A DNA stretch of 64,000 nt from the NCBI GenBank assembly GCA_002702655.1, contig PABB01000075.1, positions 179,047 through 243,046 on the forward strand, written 5' to 3'. Both the position numbers and the translations under genes were made by a program. Positions 53,791-63,801 of this stretch are shown here, one piece after another. The notes beneath the pieces are model-generated. The model was not told the DNA's origin. It saw only the letters and a program-made list of their open reading frames with translations, and ran no database searches. The first letter of the stretch is position 1. The number at the start of each line of letters is the position of its first letter. This DNA is from Planctomycetaceae bacterium (lineage in GTDB: Bacteria > Planctomycetota > Planctomycetia > Pirellulales > Lacipirellulaceae).

Positions 53791-55761
53791 TCACCGCGCG
53801 CGCGACATCACCACGGGATTAGTGTCGGCCCAGTTGAGCTGTTTCCAGAACTGGCGAAATTCGCCAAAACGGTCGACAGGCGCCATGCTGCCAGCCAGCC
53901 GAAATCGCCGGCGACAGCGCAAACGTCCCGACTCAGCCTCGATCCGACATTGGTATCGGCCCCAGTCGCAGGCGTGCGACGCGGGCGCCGGGACGGCCAG
54001 CGGAGTGACTCCTGGAGGCAACTCGATCGTGTGCTGTTCGTCCGTCTGATGGAACACCGGGATCGTCAGCGGCTGTAGTCGCGTCGGTGAAGCAAACGGT
54101 CCGGACATGGCTGCCGGCGCAAACCACGGCGGCTGCACCAGCAGGGCGTCTTCGACCCAACGTGCCATGCGCTCGGCGCGCATCGCACAACTGCAGGCGA
54201 GGGGGCGCGACAAATCCTCTGGGTCGCTGTATTCGAACTTGTCAGCATCGAAACCCGGATAGTCGTTGCCAAACCAAGTTCTCAGCACCTGCGTGCGATG
54301 CTCCTCGTTGCGATCCAGCAAGGCGTGCCGGAGGCGGGCTGCCATCTCGCCGTTGAACTCCGCCTGCAAGCGCCCCTCGAAATTGCCTGCCGCGTCGATT
54401 TCGCCCTGCCAGCGGCGCCGCGTTTCGAAGTAATTGTCGTCTGGCAATGGCACCCGTTCGAAGTAGAACCCGGCATCGTCGAGCATCAGCGCGGCCACAT
54501 CGATGTTGGAGTCGGGCATCTGGCCAAAGCCAAACAGCCCGCTTGCGGCGTCGAGCCACACATGTTGCCCGTCGATCGTGGCGCGCACAATGGCATGATT
54601 GAAGCGGGTCGAGGGGAGGTAGCTCGTCCGCCCTTCGTCGGCGGTGAGTACCACAGCCAGCTTCGCTTCTATCCCCATCGCCTCCAACAGTTCGATCAGC
54701 AGCGACGATTTGTCCTTGCAGTCGCCCCGCAAATCGGCGAACACGGCGCTCGCGGCGCGAGTGTTGCGGGCCTCCAATTCGGCGGGCGGACGGCCGTAGC
54801 GGACCTGGCGAGCCGCATAGGCGTAAGCGCTTTGCGCTTTGGCTAGCGGCGAGTCGGCGTCCGCAGACAGCTCCCGAGCCAGCTTGCGGACCTCAGCCGT
54901 CGCTTCGCGGCGGGGAGCCAACTCCATGTGCAGTCTTTGGGCGAAGCCGTTCCAGCGGTCGGCCGTGCTGATATCAATCCACGGCAGAAAATCCCGTCCC
55001 GGCGGCGTCCACGAGTCGCCCTCGATGCCCTGGGCGTTCTGCACTTGCCACGTGTGGACGCAGTAGTCCTTCAGCTGCGAAACCTGCGGTTCCGCCTGGT
55101 CGTGATGCACCTGCCAATGCAATTGAAACGGCGCCGCGACAACCGCCGTGTAGCGACGTTGCAGGCAAGGAACGGCCGTCCGCAGGAAGAACTGATTGAT
55201 CAGCGACGGCCCGCCGTCCTGCACCACGAACTCGTCGTACTGCTCCTCGAATTCGACGATCACGCCGGGTCGCAACGGGAAGTAGTTGATCTGGAGCGAG
55301 CGGCCGTATCGGTTGCTGCTGGGGCCTGGGGCGGCGAGCACGTGCGAGGCTCGTTTGGCGTTCTGTGTCTTGCCGTCAGGCAGGTACAACTTGGCGGTCA
55401 GAACGCGATGCACCTCCCGGCGGGTGTCATAATAGCGCAGCACCTCGTCCCATTCGGCCAGGTTTGCTGAACCAAAGACCCACGTCGCCACATGCCGCAG
55501 CCAGGTGACCGTGCCGTCGCGATGCAGGACGGAGATAATGTCCTCGATGAGCGTGTACTCGCCCCAGTGCATCGCCTCAGTCGCGTCGACCGGCGGCGCG
55601 GCGGCGTCGAACGACAACCGCGGGGCGAACTTCCGCACCGACCGCGGGCGTCGTAGCCGCGTTGGCCACAGTTTTCGCCGCGGCTTGACCCCGTTCGGCT
55701 CGGCGTCGTAAGCCGTTGGCTGATGCGGGGAGAGCGCGGTTTCGGCCGGTGATGCGGACAT
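53791..55761 (-). CDS. Transglutaminase-like protein with DUF3857-type N-terminal domain
   Basis: This protein has 656 residues from the ATG at 55761. An N-terminal region (about 65-275) resembles DUF3857 (GEYTLIEDIISVLHRDGTV, PGVIVEFEEQYDE). The transglutaminase/protease fold follows with the triad Cys348 (LRGDCKDKS), His389 (FNHAIV) and Asp404 (WLDAAS). A beta-rich C-terminal region ends the protein. There is no signal peptide or membrane segment, which is unusual because most relatives are exported. Substrate unknown. Confidence 0.85.
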   Translation of the reverse strand: MSASPAETALSPHQPTAYDAEPNGVKPRRKLWPTRLRRPRSVRKFAPRLSFDAAAPPVDATEAMHWGEYTLIEDIISVLHRDGTVTWLRHVATWVFGSANLAEWDEVLRYYDTRREVHRVLTAKLYLPDGKTQNAKRASHVLAAPGPSSNRYGRSLQINYFPLRPGVIVEFEEQYDEFVVQDGGPSLINQFFLRTAVPCLQRRYTAVVAAPFQLHWQVHHDQAEPQVSQLKDYCVHTWQVQNAQGIEGDSWTPPGRDFLPWIDISTADRWNGFAQRLHMELAPRREATAEVRKLARELSADADSPLAKAQSAYAYAARQVRYGRPPAELEARNTRAASAVFADLRGDCKDKSSLLIELLEAMGIEAKLAVVLTADEGRTSYLPSTRFNHAIVRATIDGQHVWLDAASGLFGFGQMPDSNIDVAALMLDDAGFYFERVPLPDDNYFETRRRWQGEIDAAGNFEGRLQAEFNGEMAARLRHALLDRNEEHRTQVLRTWFGNDYPGFDADKFEYSDPEDLSRPLACSCAMRAERMARWVEDALLVQPPWFAPAAMSGPFASPTRLQPLTIPVFHQTDEQHTIELPPGVTPLAVPAPASHACDWGRYQCRIEAESGRLRCRRRFRLAGSMAPVDRFGEFRQFWKQLNWADTNPVVMSRAR

Positions 55762-55792
55762 GGCGGAACTTTGCGGGAGGCGAGAGCCCAAC

Positions 55793-55826
55793 AAGAAAGG
55801 CTCGGCGATTCGCAGATCGCCGAGCC
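55793..55826 (-). terminator. Rho-independent terminator of the 1186-residue gene
   Basis: GGCTCGGCGAT at 55799-55809 and ATCGCCGAGCC at 55816-55826 form a perfect 11-bp stem with a 6-base loop. Read on the minus strand it is followed by TTTCTT (55798-55793). It lies 58 bases after the stop of the gene at 55884, and before the transglutaminase start at 55761, so it separates the two minus-strand genes. Confidence 0.85.
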
Positions 55827-55883
55827 GACATGATACCCGGAATGGCTCGGATTGGCTCCAGCAAAGCGTGGCGCCCTTGGGGT

Positions 55884-58800
55884 TTACAGATCGCCCTGGC
55901 CGAATCGGCGCCCCAGCGACAATCGCTCCAGGGCGTCGTCCACGGCACAACTTACGCCGTCGTTCGCACTGTCGTTGACTTCCGTCAGCGGTGCGGATAG
56001 CTCCACCAGGGCCGCAAGAACCGCATCTCGTCGCGCGTCGCGGGCTGCAGTTCCGCTGACGTGCGAACCGGGCCGCCGGGTCGCTGGCAAATAGGCACTC
56101 GCCTCGCGCTGGCTAGCGGCACTTCGCACCGAACCCTCTGCTGCTGTGCCGGTAGCCGGCGCATCGAGTGATGTCACTACGCCCGGCGCGGACCCGGCGA
56201 GCAAGGCGGCCTGCTCATCGGCGGATACAGCGAGGGAACTGGTCGCGGACGCCTGTACGTTCTGCGGCATCGCCGAGACGGCGCTCTGTTCGGCGGACGA
56301 ACCGTAGTGGGTTTGCCAGAACGTCAGATCGTTCTGAGTCACCAGCCGATCGCGATCGCCGTCGGCCGCGAGGTTCGTGGTCGAGCCGCTGCCCCGCTGC
56401 CACGCCAGGAAATCGCTGCCGTTGGTCTGATCGTCGCCGTTGTAGTCGCCCGGCGTCTGGCCGACGTACCGGACGCGAAACACCCGGGCGCCCGCATCGA
56501 TCGGCGTCACCGCGTCCAGATCCTTGTAGAGTTCCGTGAAGTACAGCCCGTCTGGACCCGCGGCCAGGCCGACGACTGTCCCGCGGCCGGCGCCGGTGTA
56601 CTCCACGAGCGTCGTTGGCCCGCTCTCCAAAGATCCGTCCTGGGCCAGGTCGAACTGCACAATTCGTTTGCCGCGCGACTGCGGCCCTTCGCCGTAGGTG
56701 GGGCCCGACTCGCTGACGAACAGCATGTCTCGTTGCTGGGCGGGGAACTGGCTGCCGAAGAAGTTCGAGTCCTGGACGAACGTCATGTTCACCGGCGCGT
56801 GGGCCGGGTTCCAGTTGTAGATAGCGTTGATTGTCATCGATGCGTCCGAGCCGTTCCAGCCGTAACTCTCGCCCTCGTCGACGCGAGCGAGTCGATCGAT
56901 GCTGGGGCCATTCTCGACTTCATAGTGCGCTCCGTCCGCGTCGCGCCAGGCGCCGCCGAACGGATTGCGCAAACCGTAGGCGTAAATGTAATCGGTGGCG
57001 TTGATGCCGTTGCCGGCGTTGTAGAACGGATTATCCGTCGGGGCGCTGCCGTCCAAGTTGAGCCGCAGCACTTTGCCGCGGTAGGAACTCATGTTCAGCG
57101 CCGTCGAGGCCGAGAATACGTCGCCGTTGTGGACGTACAGCTTGCCGTCGGGCCCGATCGTGAGATTGGAGATTTGATGCGATTGGCCCTGTGTTTCGCC
57201 GGGCATGTCCAGGATCACGTTGGTTGTCGCCGCGGTGCGCCCGCCATCGGTGCTGGTGAACCGCAGCACTTGGGGATGATGATCGCCGTTGGGATTGGCC
57301 GGGTTGGTCGCGGTGACGCGCGTGGCGAACACGTCGCCGGTGAGCGGGTCGACCACGATGCCCGTGAGCCCCTGTTCGCCTGAGCCAGGGAACGATCCCG
57401 TGGGGTTGAAATTCAACAGCCCCGTCGCATAGTCGCTGACCGTGAAATCGCGCGTGACGACTTTCACCGTTCCATACAACTCTGTCACATAGAAGAACGG
57501 GTCGTCAGGATTCGGGCCCGGACTGGGCACGAACGCGATGTTGGTTGGCAACTGCATCCCGCCCGCCACGGCGTCAACGACGTACCCCGATTGAACGGCC
57601 GTGAACGGCACGTCGACGGCCGCGTCGCTGGCCCGCGCCAGCGAGGAGAAATCGGGCTCGGTCTGCGCGGCCGTGCCGAAGTAAGTGGCGCCGCCCGCGG
57701 CGACCCACAGGTCCAATCGCTCGTTGGGGCCCAGCGAGATCGCCGGCAGATAAACCGTCTGCGGCGCACCGCCCTCGTCGTACACCGTCAGATTCGTCAG
57801 CGCCAGATTGAGGCCCTCGGACCCGCCGTTAATGATGAGTCGCAGGCTCTCATGCCCGGCAAACGCGGGAGCGTCCGTGACGATGTTGCCCGGGTCGGTA
57901 TCGCCCTGAATTGTCAGAAAGGACGACCCGGTCTCGCCGCCGACCAGTTCCAGACTTGGCGGCACGGCCGATGGGTTCGCGTCGGTGAAAAACTGCACCT
58001 CGGCAATTTGCATGGAGTTGGCTGCACCCCCGTTCTTCACAGTCGGAAACAGCATGCGGTAGGACGAGTAGGCGGTGCTGTTCGACACAGGAATGATCGA
58101 TCCCCCGGTGTCGCGAGCGGTCGGCAAGCTCAGCGAGCCCGAATCAATCAGTGTCCACGACTCGCCTGAGCCGTCGCTGTTATCCGTGCTGCTGATGGCG
58201 TCGTTGGTGCCGTCCAACCGCCACTGCGACGGGTCGCGCTCCACGGCGTCGTTGGCGGTGGTGATCTGAAAGCTCGTCACCACGGCTGTCGGGTTGGCTG
58301 GCGTGACGATGAATCCCGAATTGGCTTCGCCGAAGTTCAGGTACTTGGCAAGCGTCCCGTCGATCGCGTTCTGCGGGCTCTCGTTGCCGGGATAGGAACT
58401 GACGCCGTCGGTATCCACGGCGATGATCGGATCGCCTGGGGAAAGCACCGAGTTGCCCGCCGGCAACTCGACCGGCACGTCGAAAATGTCGATCCAAATC
58501 GGCGCCGGACTTTCGGCGACGTCGTCCAATTCCATGGGGAATGTCGTTGACGCTTGGCCCGTTTGGAAGGCCCGCTCCGACCAACTGCTCACCGAACCGG
58601 CATCGTCACGGAACCGCGCTCGCAGTACGTAATTGGTGTTGGCCTGCAATGACGTGAACCCGGCATGGGAGTTGATGAACACGCCGTCGCCCAAGTGCGT
58701 GTGCAGCCGCTCGACGCCCTCGATGCCCGGCGTTTGCCAGACCACAGGTCCGGAGGAGTCGCCTTCCAGGATCTGCCAGTCGGTCGACTTGTGGGCGTTT

Positions 58801-59444
58801 CCATCGCTGTCAAAGAAGCCAACTCCTTCCATGTGGAAATCGGCCGGATTGACGACTTGTCCGACCATTGACGGTTCGGTGATCGTGGGGGCCGAGGGCG
58901 GTGCGTTCGCGCCGCTGGGGAGGCCGACGATGTAGATGTAGTCGATGCGCGTCGCCTTCTCTGCCGCCGTGCCGACGTCCAGTGTCAGACGTCCGTCGCT
59001 GACCGTCACGTCATGGTTGGCAAACTGCGCCACGTTCATGTCGGCAACCGCGTTGAAAAACGACACGCCTTCGACGTTCACGGTGTGCAGGCCGTCGTTG
59101 TTCTCGGGATCGCCAACGGCAACGGTGACTTCGTAGGAGCCGTTGGGAAGCTCGAACTCCCAGAAGCCGCCTGCGTGAACGTGCGTGAGCGTATCGAGTC
59201 GCAGGTCGGGATCGATTCCTCGAACACGCGTCAGATCCGTGTGATTCGAGGACCACCCGTAGTTGAATCCGTTGCCGCGATCGCCGAAGACGGCGCCCGT
59301 GTCGCGGAGATGTCGGACCGGCGTACCGACTTCGTCAAATTGAAAGTTGACCAGGTAGGTGTCGCCGGCGAGGAGCAGTCGTTGCTCGATCTGCTCGAAA
59401 CGCAGGGGACGGCGAAAACGCGAACGCGGTGTTGGTTTAGACAT
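55884..59444 (-). CDS. Giant secreted protein: malectin-like, discoidin-like, sugar-dehydrogenase and dockerin domains
   Basis: This is a 1186-residue protein. The N-terminus RFEQIEQRLLLAGD is an LEPR-like motif of planctomycete surface proteins. In order follow a malectin-like domain (about 30-175), a fibronectin-III-like region (about 180-300), a discoidin-like module homologous to both repeats of the PEP-CTERM protein (about 335-495), a beta region, a six-bladed glucose/sorbosone-dehydrogenase-like propeller (about 630-1000), and a type I dockerin (DYNGDDQTNGSDFLAWQRG and DGDRDRLVTQNDLTFWQ). A low-complexity tail of about 125 residues ends it. Cell-surface sugar binding or oxidation is inferred. 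Confidence 0.88.
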   Translation of the reverse strand: MSKPTPRSRFRRPLRFEQIEQRLLLAGDTYLVNFQFDEVGTPVRHLRDTGAVFGDRGNGFNYGWSSNHTDLTRVRGIDPDLRLDTLTHVHAGGFWEFELPNGSYEVTVAVGDPENNDGLHTVNVEGVSFFNAVADMNVAQFANHDVTVSDGRLTLDVGTAAEKATRIDYIYIVGLPSGANAPPSAPTITEPSMVGQVVNPADFHMEGVGFFDSDGNAHKSTDWQILEGDSSGPVVWQTPGIEGVERLHTHLGDGVFINSHAGFTSLQANTNYVLRARFRDDAGSVSSWSERAFQTGQASTTFPMELDDVAESPAPIWIDIFDVPVELPAGNSVLSPGDPIIAVDTDGVSSYPGNESPQNAIDGTLAKYLNFGEANSGFIVTPANPTAVVTSFQITTANDAVERDPSQWRLDGTNDAISSTDNSDGSGESWTLIDSGSLSLPTARDTGGSIIPVSNSTAYSSYRMLFPTVKNGGAANSMQIAEVQFFTDANPSAVPPSLELVGGETGSSFLTIQGDTDPGNIVTDAPAFAGHESLRLIINGGSEGLNLALTNLTVYDEGGAPQTVYLPAISLGPNERLDLWVAAGGATYFGTAAQTEPDFSSLARASDAAVDVPFTAVQSGYVVDAVAGGMQLPTNIAFVPSPGPNPDDPFFYVTELYGTVKVVTRDFTVSDYATGLLNFNPTGSFPGSGEQGLTGIVVDPLTGDVFATRVTATNPANPNGDHHPQVLRFTSTDGGRTAATTNVILDMPGETQGQSHQISNLTIGPDGKLYVHNGDVFSASTALNMSSYRGKVLRLNLDGSAPTDNPFYNAGNGINATDYIYAYGLRNPFGGAWRDADGAHYEVENGPSIDRLARVDEGESYGWNGSDASMTINAIYNWNPAHAPVNMTFVQDSNFFGSQFPAQQRDMLFVSESGPTYGEGPQSRGKRIVQFDLAQDGSLESGPTTLVEYTGAGRGTVVGLAAGPDGLYFTELYKDLDAVTPIDAGARVFRVRYVGQTPGDYNGDDQTNGSDFLAWQRGSGSTTNLAADGDRDRLVTQNDLTFWQTHYGSSAEQSAVSAMPQNVQASATSSLAVSADEQAALLAGSAPGVVTSLDAPATGTAAEGSVRSAASQREASAYLPATRRPGSHVSGTAARDARRDAVLAALVELSAPLTEVNDSANDGVSCAVDDALERLSLGRRFGQGDL

Positions 59445-59757
59445 CGAGGTGGTTCTGTTCCGGGGAGAGGCGGCAAGAGGACAAGAGGCGTGCGCCGCAA
59501 CGGGCGCATCGTTGCACTTGTCGGCAACTGAAGCGCAGTTCGCACTCTAGCGGAAGCAGAGGCTGGCGCAGTCGTTGTTCATCGAATCCTCATGGATCGC
59601 TAACAACTTCTTTACGAAAGAGCTTCCCCGGCTGCGCGCGGCGAGCAGGTCGACGCATCGGCGGGGATTGCACACGAGAACAGCGCACGCACGACGCGTC
59701 GCGCTGTGCGGCGGAAAGCAGCGCGTCGGACTCGATGCTCAAGGCGATCGCGGCCGC
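59445..59757. other. Intergenic region, about 310 bases, no gene seen
   Basis: It lies between the two large minus-strand genes. I see no credible frame, RNA gene or terminator. The promoter of the 1186-residue protein should be here. Confidence 0.4.
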
Positions 59758-62700
59758 CTAGGGCTCGCCGACCAGAACGAAGCTCGCCCAGTAGAAGGGG
59801 TGAGCGGCGCCGTAGGTCTCGCGGCGCTCCCGAATGAACTGCAGCTTGGCGGCGTCGAGCGACTCTAACTTGCCCCTGCCGGCAGCTACGCCTTCGTAGA
59901 ACGGTCGCATCAACTCGCGGGTTTCAAGATTCGGCACCTCGTACAGGCTGCCGACGACGGTTCGCGCGCCGGCGAACAGGAATGCGGATCGCATTCCCAC
60001 AACGGCTTGCCCGTTGTTCGTCTCTCCGCGGTTGGTGTTACACGCGCTGAGCACGACCAAATCCGTGCCGCGCAAGTCGAGATCGGCAATCTCCAGCGCG
60101 GTGAGCCAGCCGTTCTCGAGACGCAACTCCGCTTGCTCGTCGTCGAGCGTGTTGGCGCCTGCGAATACGAGGTACGAGCGCAGTCGGGGGTCTTCAAGCT
60201 CGCGCAGTTGCGTACGGGCGCCGGCGGCGCCGCCGCGCGACCCCGCGAGGGCGGCGAAGTAGAATTCATGCTGTTCCTCGGCGGTCGGCCCGGGAGCCGG
60301 AGTTTGATTGTCGAGAAAGTCGCCGTGCGTCACCAACACGAGCACGCGCGGCCGACGAACCTGCTTGACGAGACCCTCCAACGCTTCATCGCCCGTGTGC
60401 ACGCGCACCGGGCCGAAGTTGCCGCCGGCAAAGGCGGCAGCTGCTTCTTCGCCCTCCAGATCAGCTCCCGGAAGGTCCTGCCAACCCAGTCGCGTGTCCG
60501 CGGAACGGGATAGCGCGTGCGTCGCTGCGTCGGGGGCGGGCGTTGTTGCCAAGGCGGCGTCCCCGGCGTCAACCCGAGTCTGCGGGACCGCTTCCAAAGC
60601 GGCCTGTGCCACCAGCTTTGCGCGCACGTTCGGCGCGAGGTCGTAGTTGGGACCGGCAAACACGTAGACGCCGTCTCCTGGTTCAGCCGCCGATCGCAGC
60701 AGGTCCCGGCTGCTGTTGACGTAGGCGAACTCTCTGTCGGTCTCAATGAGATACTTGTCGTCGCGATTCACGAGCGCTTCGAACGGAATCTCATGCAGCC
60801 GTCCGTCCGGGCTCACGTAGATCCGCTTCGCGCCGTCCAGGCTGGGCTCCAACGGAGCGACCAGTTTCTCATACAGTCGAGCGGCCACGTTCCTGTAGGC
60901 GACTTCCAAATCGATCTCGTCGCCGTTCCCCGACAGATGCGCGGCCAGGCGCACCTGGTTGGCCAACTGGTCGAGATGTGCTTCGATGTCAGCCGCCGGT
61001 CCCAAGTCGATAAGCTGGATCGCATCAGCGCCAGCTGGCGGCACGACGAGGCCGAGATACCGCGCCGGCAGCCAGAGCCATTGTTTCTCCGGCGCATTCG
61101 CGTCCACTGCGAAGTTGTAAGGGTAATGCCGTAGGTACTCGACAAGCACCGCGTCGTCGGGAAGCGACGCCCTCACGTCGTCCAGCGAGACGGCCAGCGA
61201 CGCGTCGGCCCCCATCGCCTCGGCGAGTTCACGGCCGAGCAGTCGCTCCAATTCTTCGCACCGGCGTCTCTTCGCACGACGCTGCTCGGCAAGAATTGCA
61301 GCGGGCAGGCGATCCGGCGGATTGATCGTCAGATTCTCCAAATCACGCTGTGTCGACCGAAGTTCGGCCTTCCATGCGGTTGCGATGGGATTGCTCGCGA
61401 CGACGCCCTCGGCGGCTCGACGACGGTTGAGCGCCTCGAAAGCGATCGCCTTGCGGGACAGGATTGACTCGGCCAAGTCGTTCTGGCGGGGCATCTCCGA
61501 CACAGGCAACGAGGCCGCGAGTTGAACGCCGCCGGTCATGATGGCGACCAGCTTCTGCATGTCCCGCTCGCTCAAATCGTACAAGGAACGTTCTAGCGTG
61601 CGTCGCAGTCCGTCGGCCGCCGCGAGGAACTGATCGGCGGCCTCGTCCTCTTGGCCCATCGCCGCCAGCAGGATTCCCAGGTTGTTTCGAACATAGGCCG
61701 TGTCTGGGTGATCCTCGCCGTAGGCGTCGCGGCGAATTCGCAAGGCCTGCTCCAATAGCGGGCGGGCCGCTTCGTACTCTCGGAGCAAGGTGTGTATCAC
61801 GCCCAGATTCATCAGGGTGGTTGTCGTATCGATCGACTCGTCGCCAAACGCCTGTCGTTGTACTTGCAGGGCGTCGCCCCAGAATTCTTTCGCTTGATCG
61901 AAATTTCCCAATGACAGATGGACGGCGGCCAAGGCCGAGAGCGTGGCCGCCGTCAGCGGATGGTCTTCGCCAAGCTGAAACCAGCGAATCTGCGCGGCTT
62001 TCACGCCGTAGTCGGCTGCGACTCGGTAATTGCCGCGTTCCCGGTGAAAAGTGCAGAGATCGTGCATCGATTCGGCCGTCACCAGGTGATTTTCGCCGAA
62101 TACCGTCTGCCGAATCGCCAACGCTTCCTCCAACCCGGCCTGGGCGCGCTGATGGTCCCCGAGCGTTACCGCAAGAACAGCGCGGGCGTTAATCGTGTCG
62201 GCCGTCTGCGGGTGCTCTCGTCCCAGGTGTTCTTGACGAATGGTCAAGGCTTCGTCGAAGCAGACGGCCGCCTCGCGATAGTCGCCGAGCAAGTGGTGTA
62301 ATGCTCCCAGGTTGTGCAGGCAATGGGCGACGTCCGGGTGATCCGCCCCCAGCGACTGCCGCAAGATCGAGAGAGCCTGATCGAAATACTGACGCGCGTC
62401 TTGCGGCCGACCGAGCACCCGCAGAGTATTTCCCATATTGGCCAACGTGCGGGCCGTGTCGACGTGCCCTTCTCCCAGCGCCGCGCGCTTGATCCTCAGC
62501 GATTGCTTGTAGAGCTCAAACGCCTCGTCAAACTCGCCGATCCGCATGTTCAGGACCGCGAGATTGTTCAGCGACGCGGCCGTGGAGGGGTGATTCTCGC
62601 CCAGCAGCTTGCGGCGAATCGCAAGCGATTCCTTGAAACGCGCCTCCGCAACGACGAAATCGCCGTCGTTGATCAGCATGTCGGCGGCCAAGTCCAGCGA

Positions 62701-63801
62701 CGCAGCCACATCGAGATGTTCATCGCCCAGCAGCTTGCGGCGAATTGCGAGCGCTTCTTCGTTACACGCCTGCGCCTCGTCGTGCTCGCCAAGCTGAAGC
62801 AGGGCGAACGACAGGTTCGACAGGACGCGTGCCACCGCCACGTGCTCGTCGCCGACCAGGCTGCGGTAAGCTGCCAGCGCTTCGCGAAACTGGTCGCGGG
62901 CGGCCTGGTAGTCGCCCATGGTCATCAGCAGGCCTGCCAGGTTTGTAATCGACGTGAGGGTGCGTAGGTTCGCCGTTCCGTAGCATTTCGTGTTGATTGC
63001 CAATGACTGCTCGTACAGCGGCCGCGCCGCCTCGTAGTCGCCGACGGCTTGAAGGAGACGCGCCAGTTGATCGAGAGACGTCGACGTGTCGGGGTGGTCG
63101 TCGCCCAGAGCGCCCCTCCGTTGCGTGACAGTGCGCTCCAGCAGCGCGCGGGCCTCTTGGTATTTGGCTTGAGCCAGCAGCGCCTCGCCAAGCTGAGAAC
63201 GGCTTGCGGCCGATTCCAGGTCGTCGTCGCCGAGGATCCGTTGGCGAATGGCGAGCGCCTCGCGGAAGGCATCTCGAGCTTTGTCGAACTCGCCGTGCTG
63301 TCGATGCGCTTCTCCCTGCGCAGAATAGGCAATCGCACGGCATAGCTGCTGCCGGTCCGATCGTTCAAGCTGCGCCTGTCTCGCTACGGCCCTTGCAGCG
63401 CGCTGCGCGTCGCCCAGACGCCAGGGGCCAGCATCGGGCGTCGCCGCCAGGATCTGCGCTTCCTGTCGATAGGCTCGGGCGGCTTCGTCGAGTTCGTCAA
63501 TCGCCCGATGCTCGTCGGCCAGCCAGTGCAGAACAATTGCGGTCCGTTCGTTGACGGCGCCGAACAATTGCACGTGTAGCGCGAGCGCTTGTCGACCCTG
63601 TGCAATCGCTTCCGCATGATTCCCCGCGGCCGCGAAACGCATCGCCTCGTCCCACGCAGCCGCCCGCTGGGCAAGCTGGTCCCGTTGCTCTTCGGTCAGT
63701 GCGTCGAACGCGGGCGGTTGGGCGGCGCTCCGCCCTGCAGCGGCGACCAGCAGAACGGTCGATGCCAGGAATGCCTTTCGCGCGAGGGCCAAAACGGGCA
63801 T
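59758..63801 (-). CDS. Exported TPR-CHAT protein (caspase-like protease domain)
   Basis: This protein has 1347 residues from the ATG at 63801, preferred because GGAG lies eight bases upstream; ATG at 63816 adds five residues. A signal peptide ends near GRSAAQ. About fifteen 42-residue TPR units of kinesin-light-chain type follow (for example SLDQLARLLQAVGDYEAARP), then a linker and a C-terminal CHAT domain with His1159 in VLVTHGDF and Cys1254 in LSACNTNRG, the caspase-like dyad. SLYEVPNLETRELMRPFYEG is also typical. It probably works as a protease or binding switch outside the membrane. No partner gene is adjacent. Confidence 0.9.
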   Translation of the reverse strand: MPVLALARKAFLASTVLLVAAAGRSAAQPPAFDALTEEQRDQLAQRAAAWDEAMRFAAAGNHAEAIAQGRQALALHVQLFGAVNERTAIVLHWLADEHRAIDELDEAARAYRQEAQILAATPDAGPWRLGDAQRAARAVARQAQLERSDRQQLCRAIAYSAQGEAHRQHGEFDKARDAFREALAIRQRILGDDDLESAASRSQLGEALLAQAKYQEARALLERTVTQRRGALGDDHPDTSTSLDQLARLLQAVGDYEAARPLYEQSLAINTKCYGTANLRTLTSITNLAGLLMTMGDYQAARDQFREALAAYRSLVGDEHVAVARVLSNLSFALLQLGEHDEAQACNEEALAIRRKLLGDEHLDVAASLDLAADMLINDGDFVVAEARFKESLAIRRKLLGENHPSTAASLNNLAVLNMRIGEFDEAFELYKQSLRIKRAALGEGHVDTARTLANMGNTLRVLGRPQDARQYFDQALSILRQSLGADHPDVAHCLHNLGALHHLLGDYREAAVCFDEALTIRQEHLGREHPQTADTINARAVLAVTLGDHQRAQAGLEEALAIRQTVFGENHLVTAESMHDLCTFHRERGNYRVAADYGVKAAQIRWFQLGEDHPLTAATLSALAAVHLSLGNFDQAKEFWGDALQVQRQAFGDESIDTTTTLMNLGVIHTLLREYEAARPLLEQALRIRRDAYGEDHPDTAYVRNNLGILLAAMGQEDEAADQFLAAADGLRRTLERSLYDLSERDMQKLVAIMTGGVQLAASLPVSEMPRQNDLAESILSRKAIAFEALNRRRAAEGVVASNPIATAWKAELRSTQRDLENLTINPPDRLPAAILAEQRRAKRRRCEELERLLGRELAEAMGADASLAVSLDDVRASLPDDAVLVEYLRHYPYNFAVDANAPEKQWLWLPARYLGLVVPPAGADAIQLIDLGPAADIEAHLDQLANQVRLAAHLSGNGDEIDLEVAYRNVAARLYEKLVAPLEPSLDGAKRIYVSPDGRLHEIPFEALVNRDDKYLIETDREFAYVNSSRDLLRSAAEPGDGVYVFAGPNYDLAPNVRAKLVAQAALEAVPQTRVDAGDAALATTPAPDAATHALSRSADTRLGWQDLPGADLEGEEAAAAFAGGNFGPVRVHTGDEALEGLVKQVRRPRVLVLVTHGDFLDNQTPAPGPTAEEQHEFYFAALAGSRGGAAGARTQLRELEDPRLRSYLVFAGANTLDDEQAELRLENGWLTALEIADLDLRGTDLVVLSACNTNRGETNNGQAVVGMRSAFLFAGARTVVGSLYEVPNLETRELMRPFYEGVAAGRGKLESLDAAKLQFIRERRETYGAAHPFYWASFVLVGEP

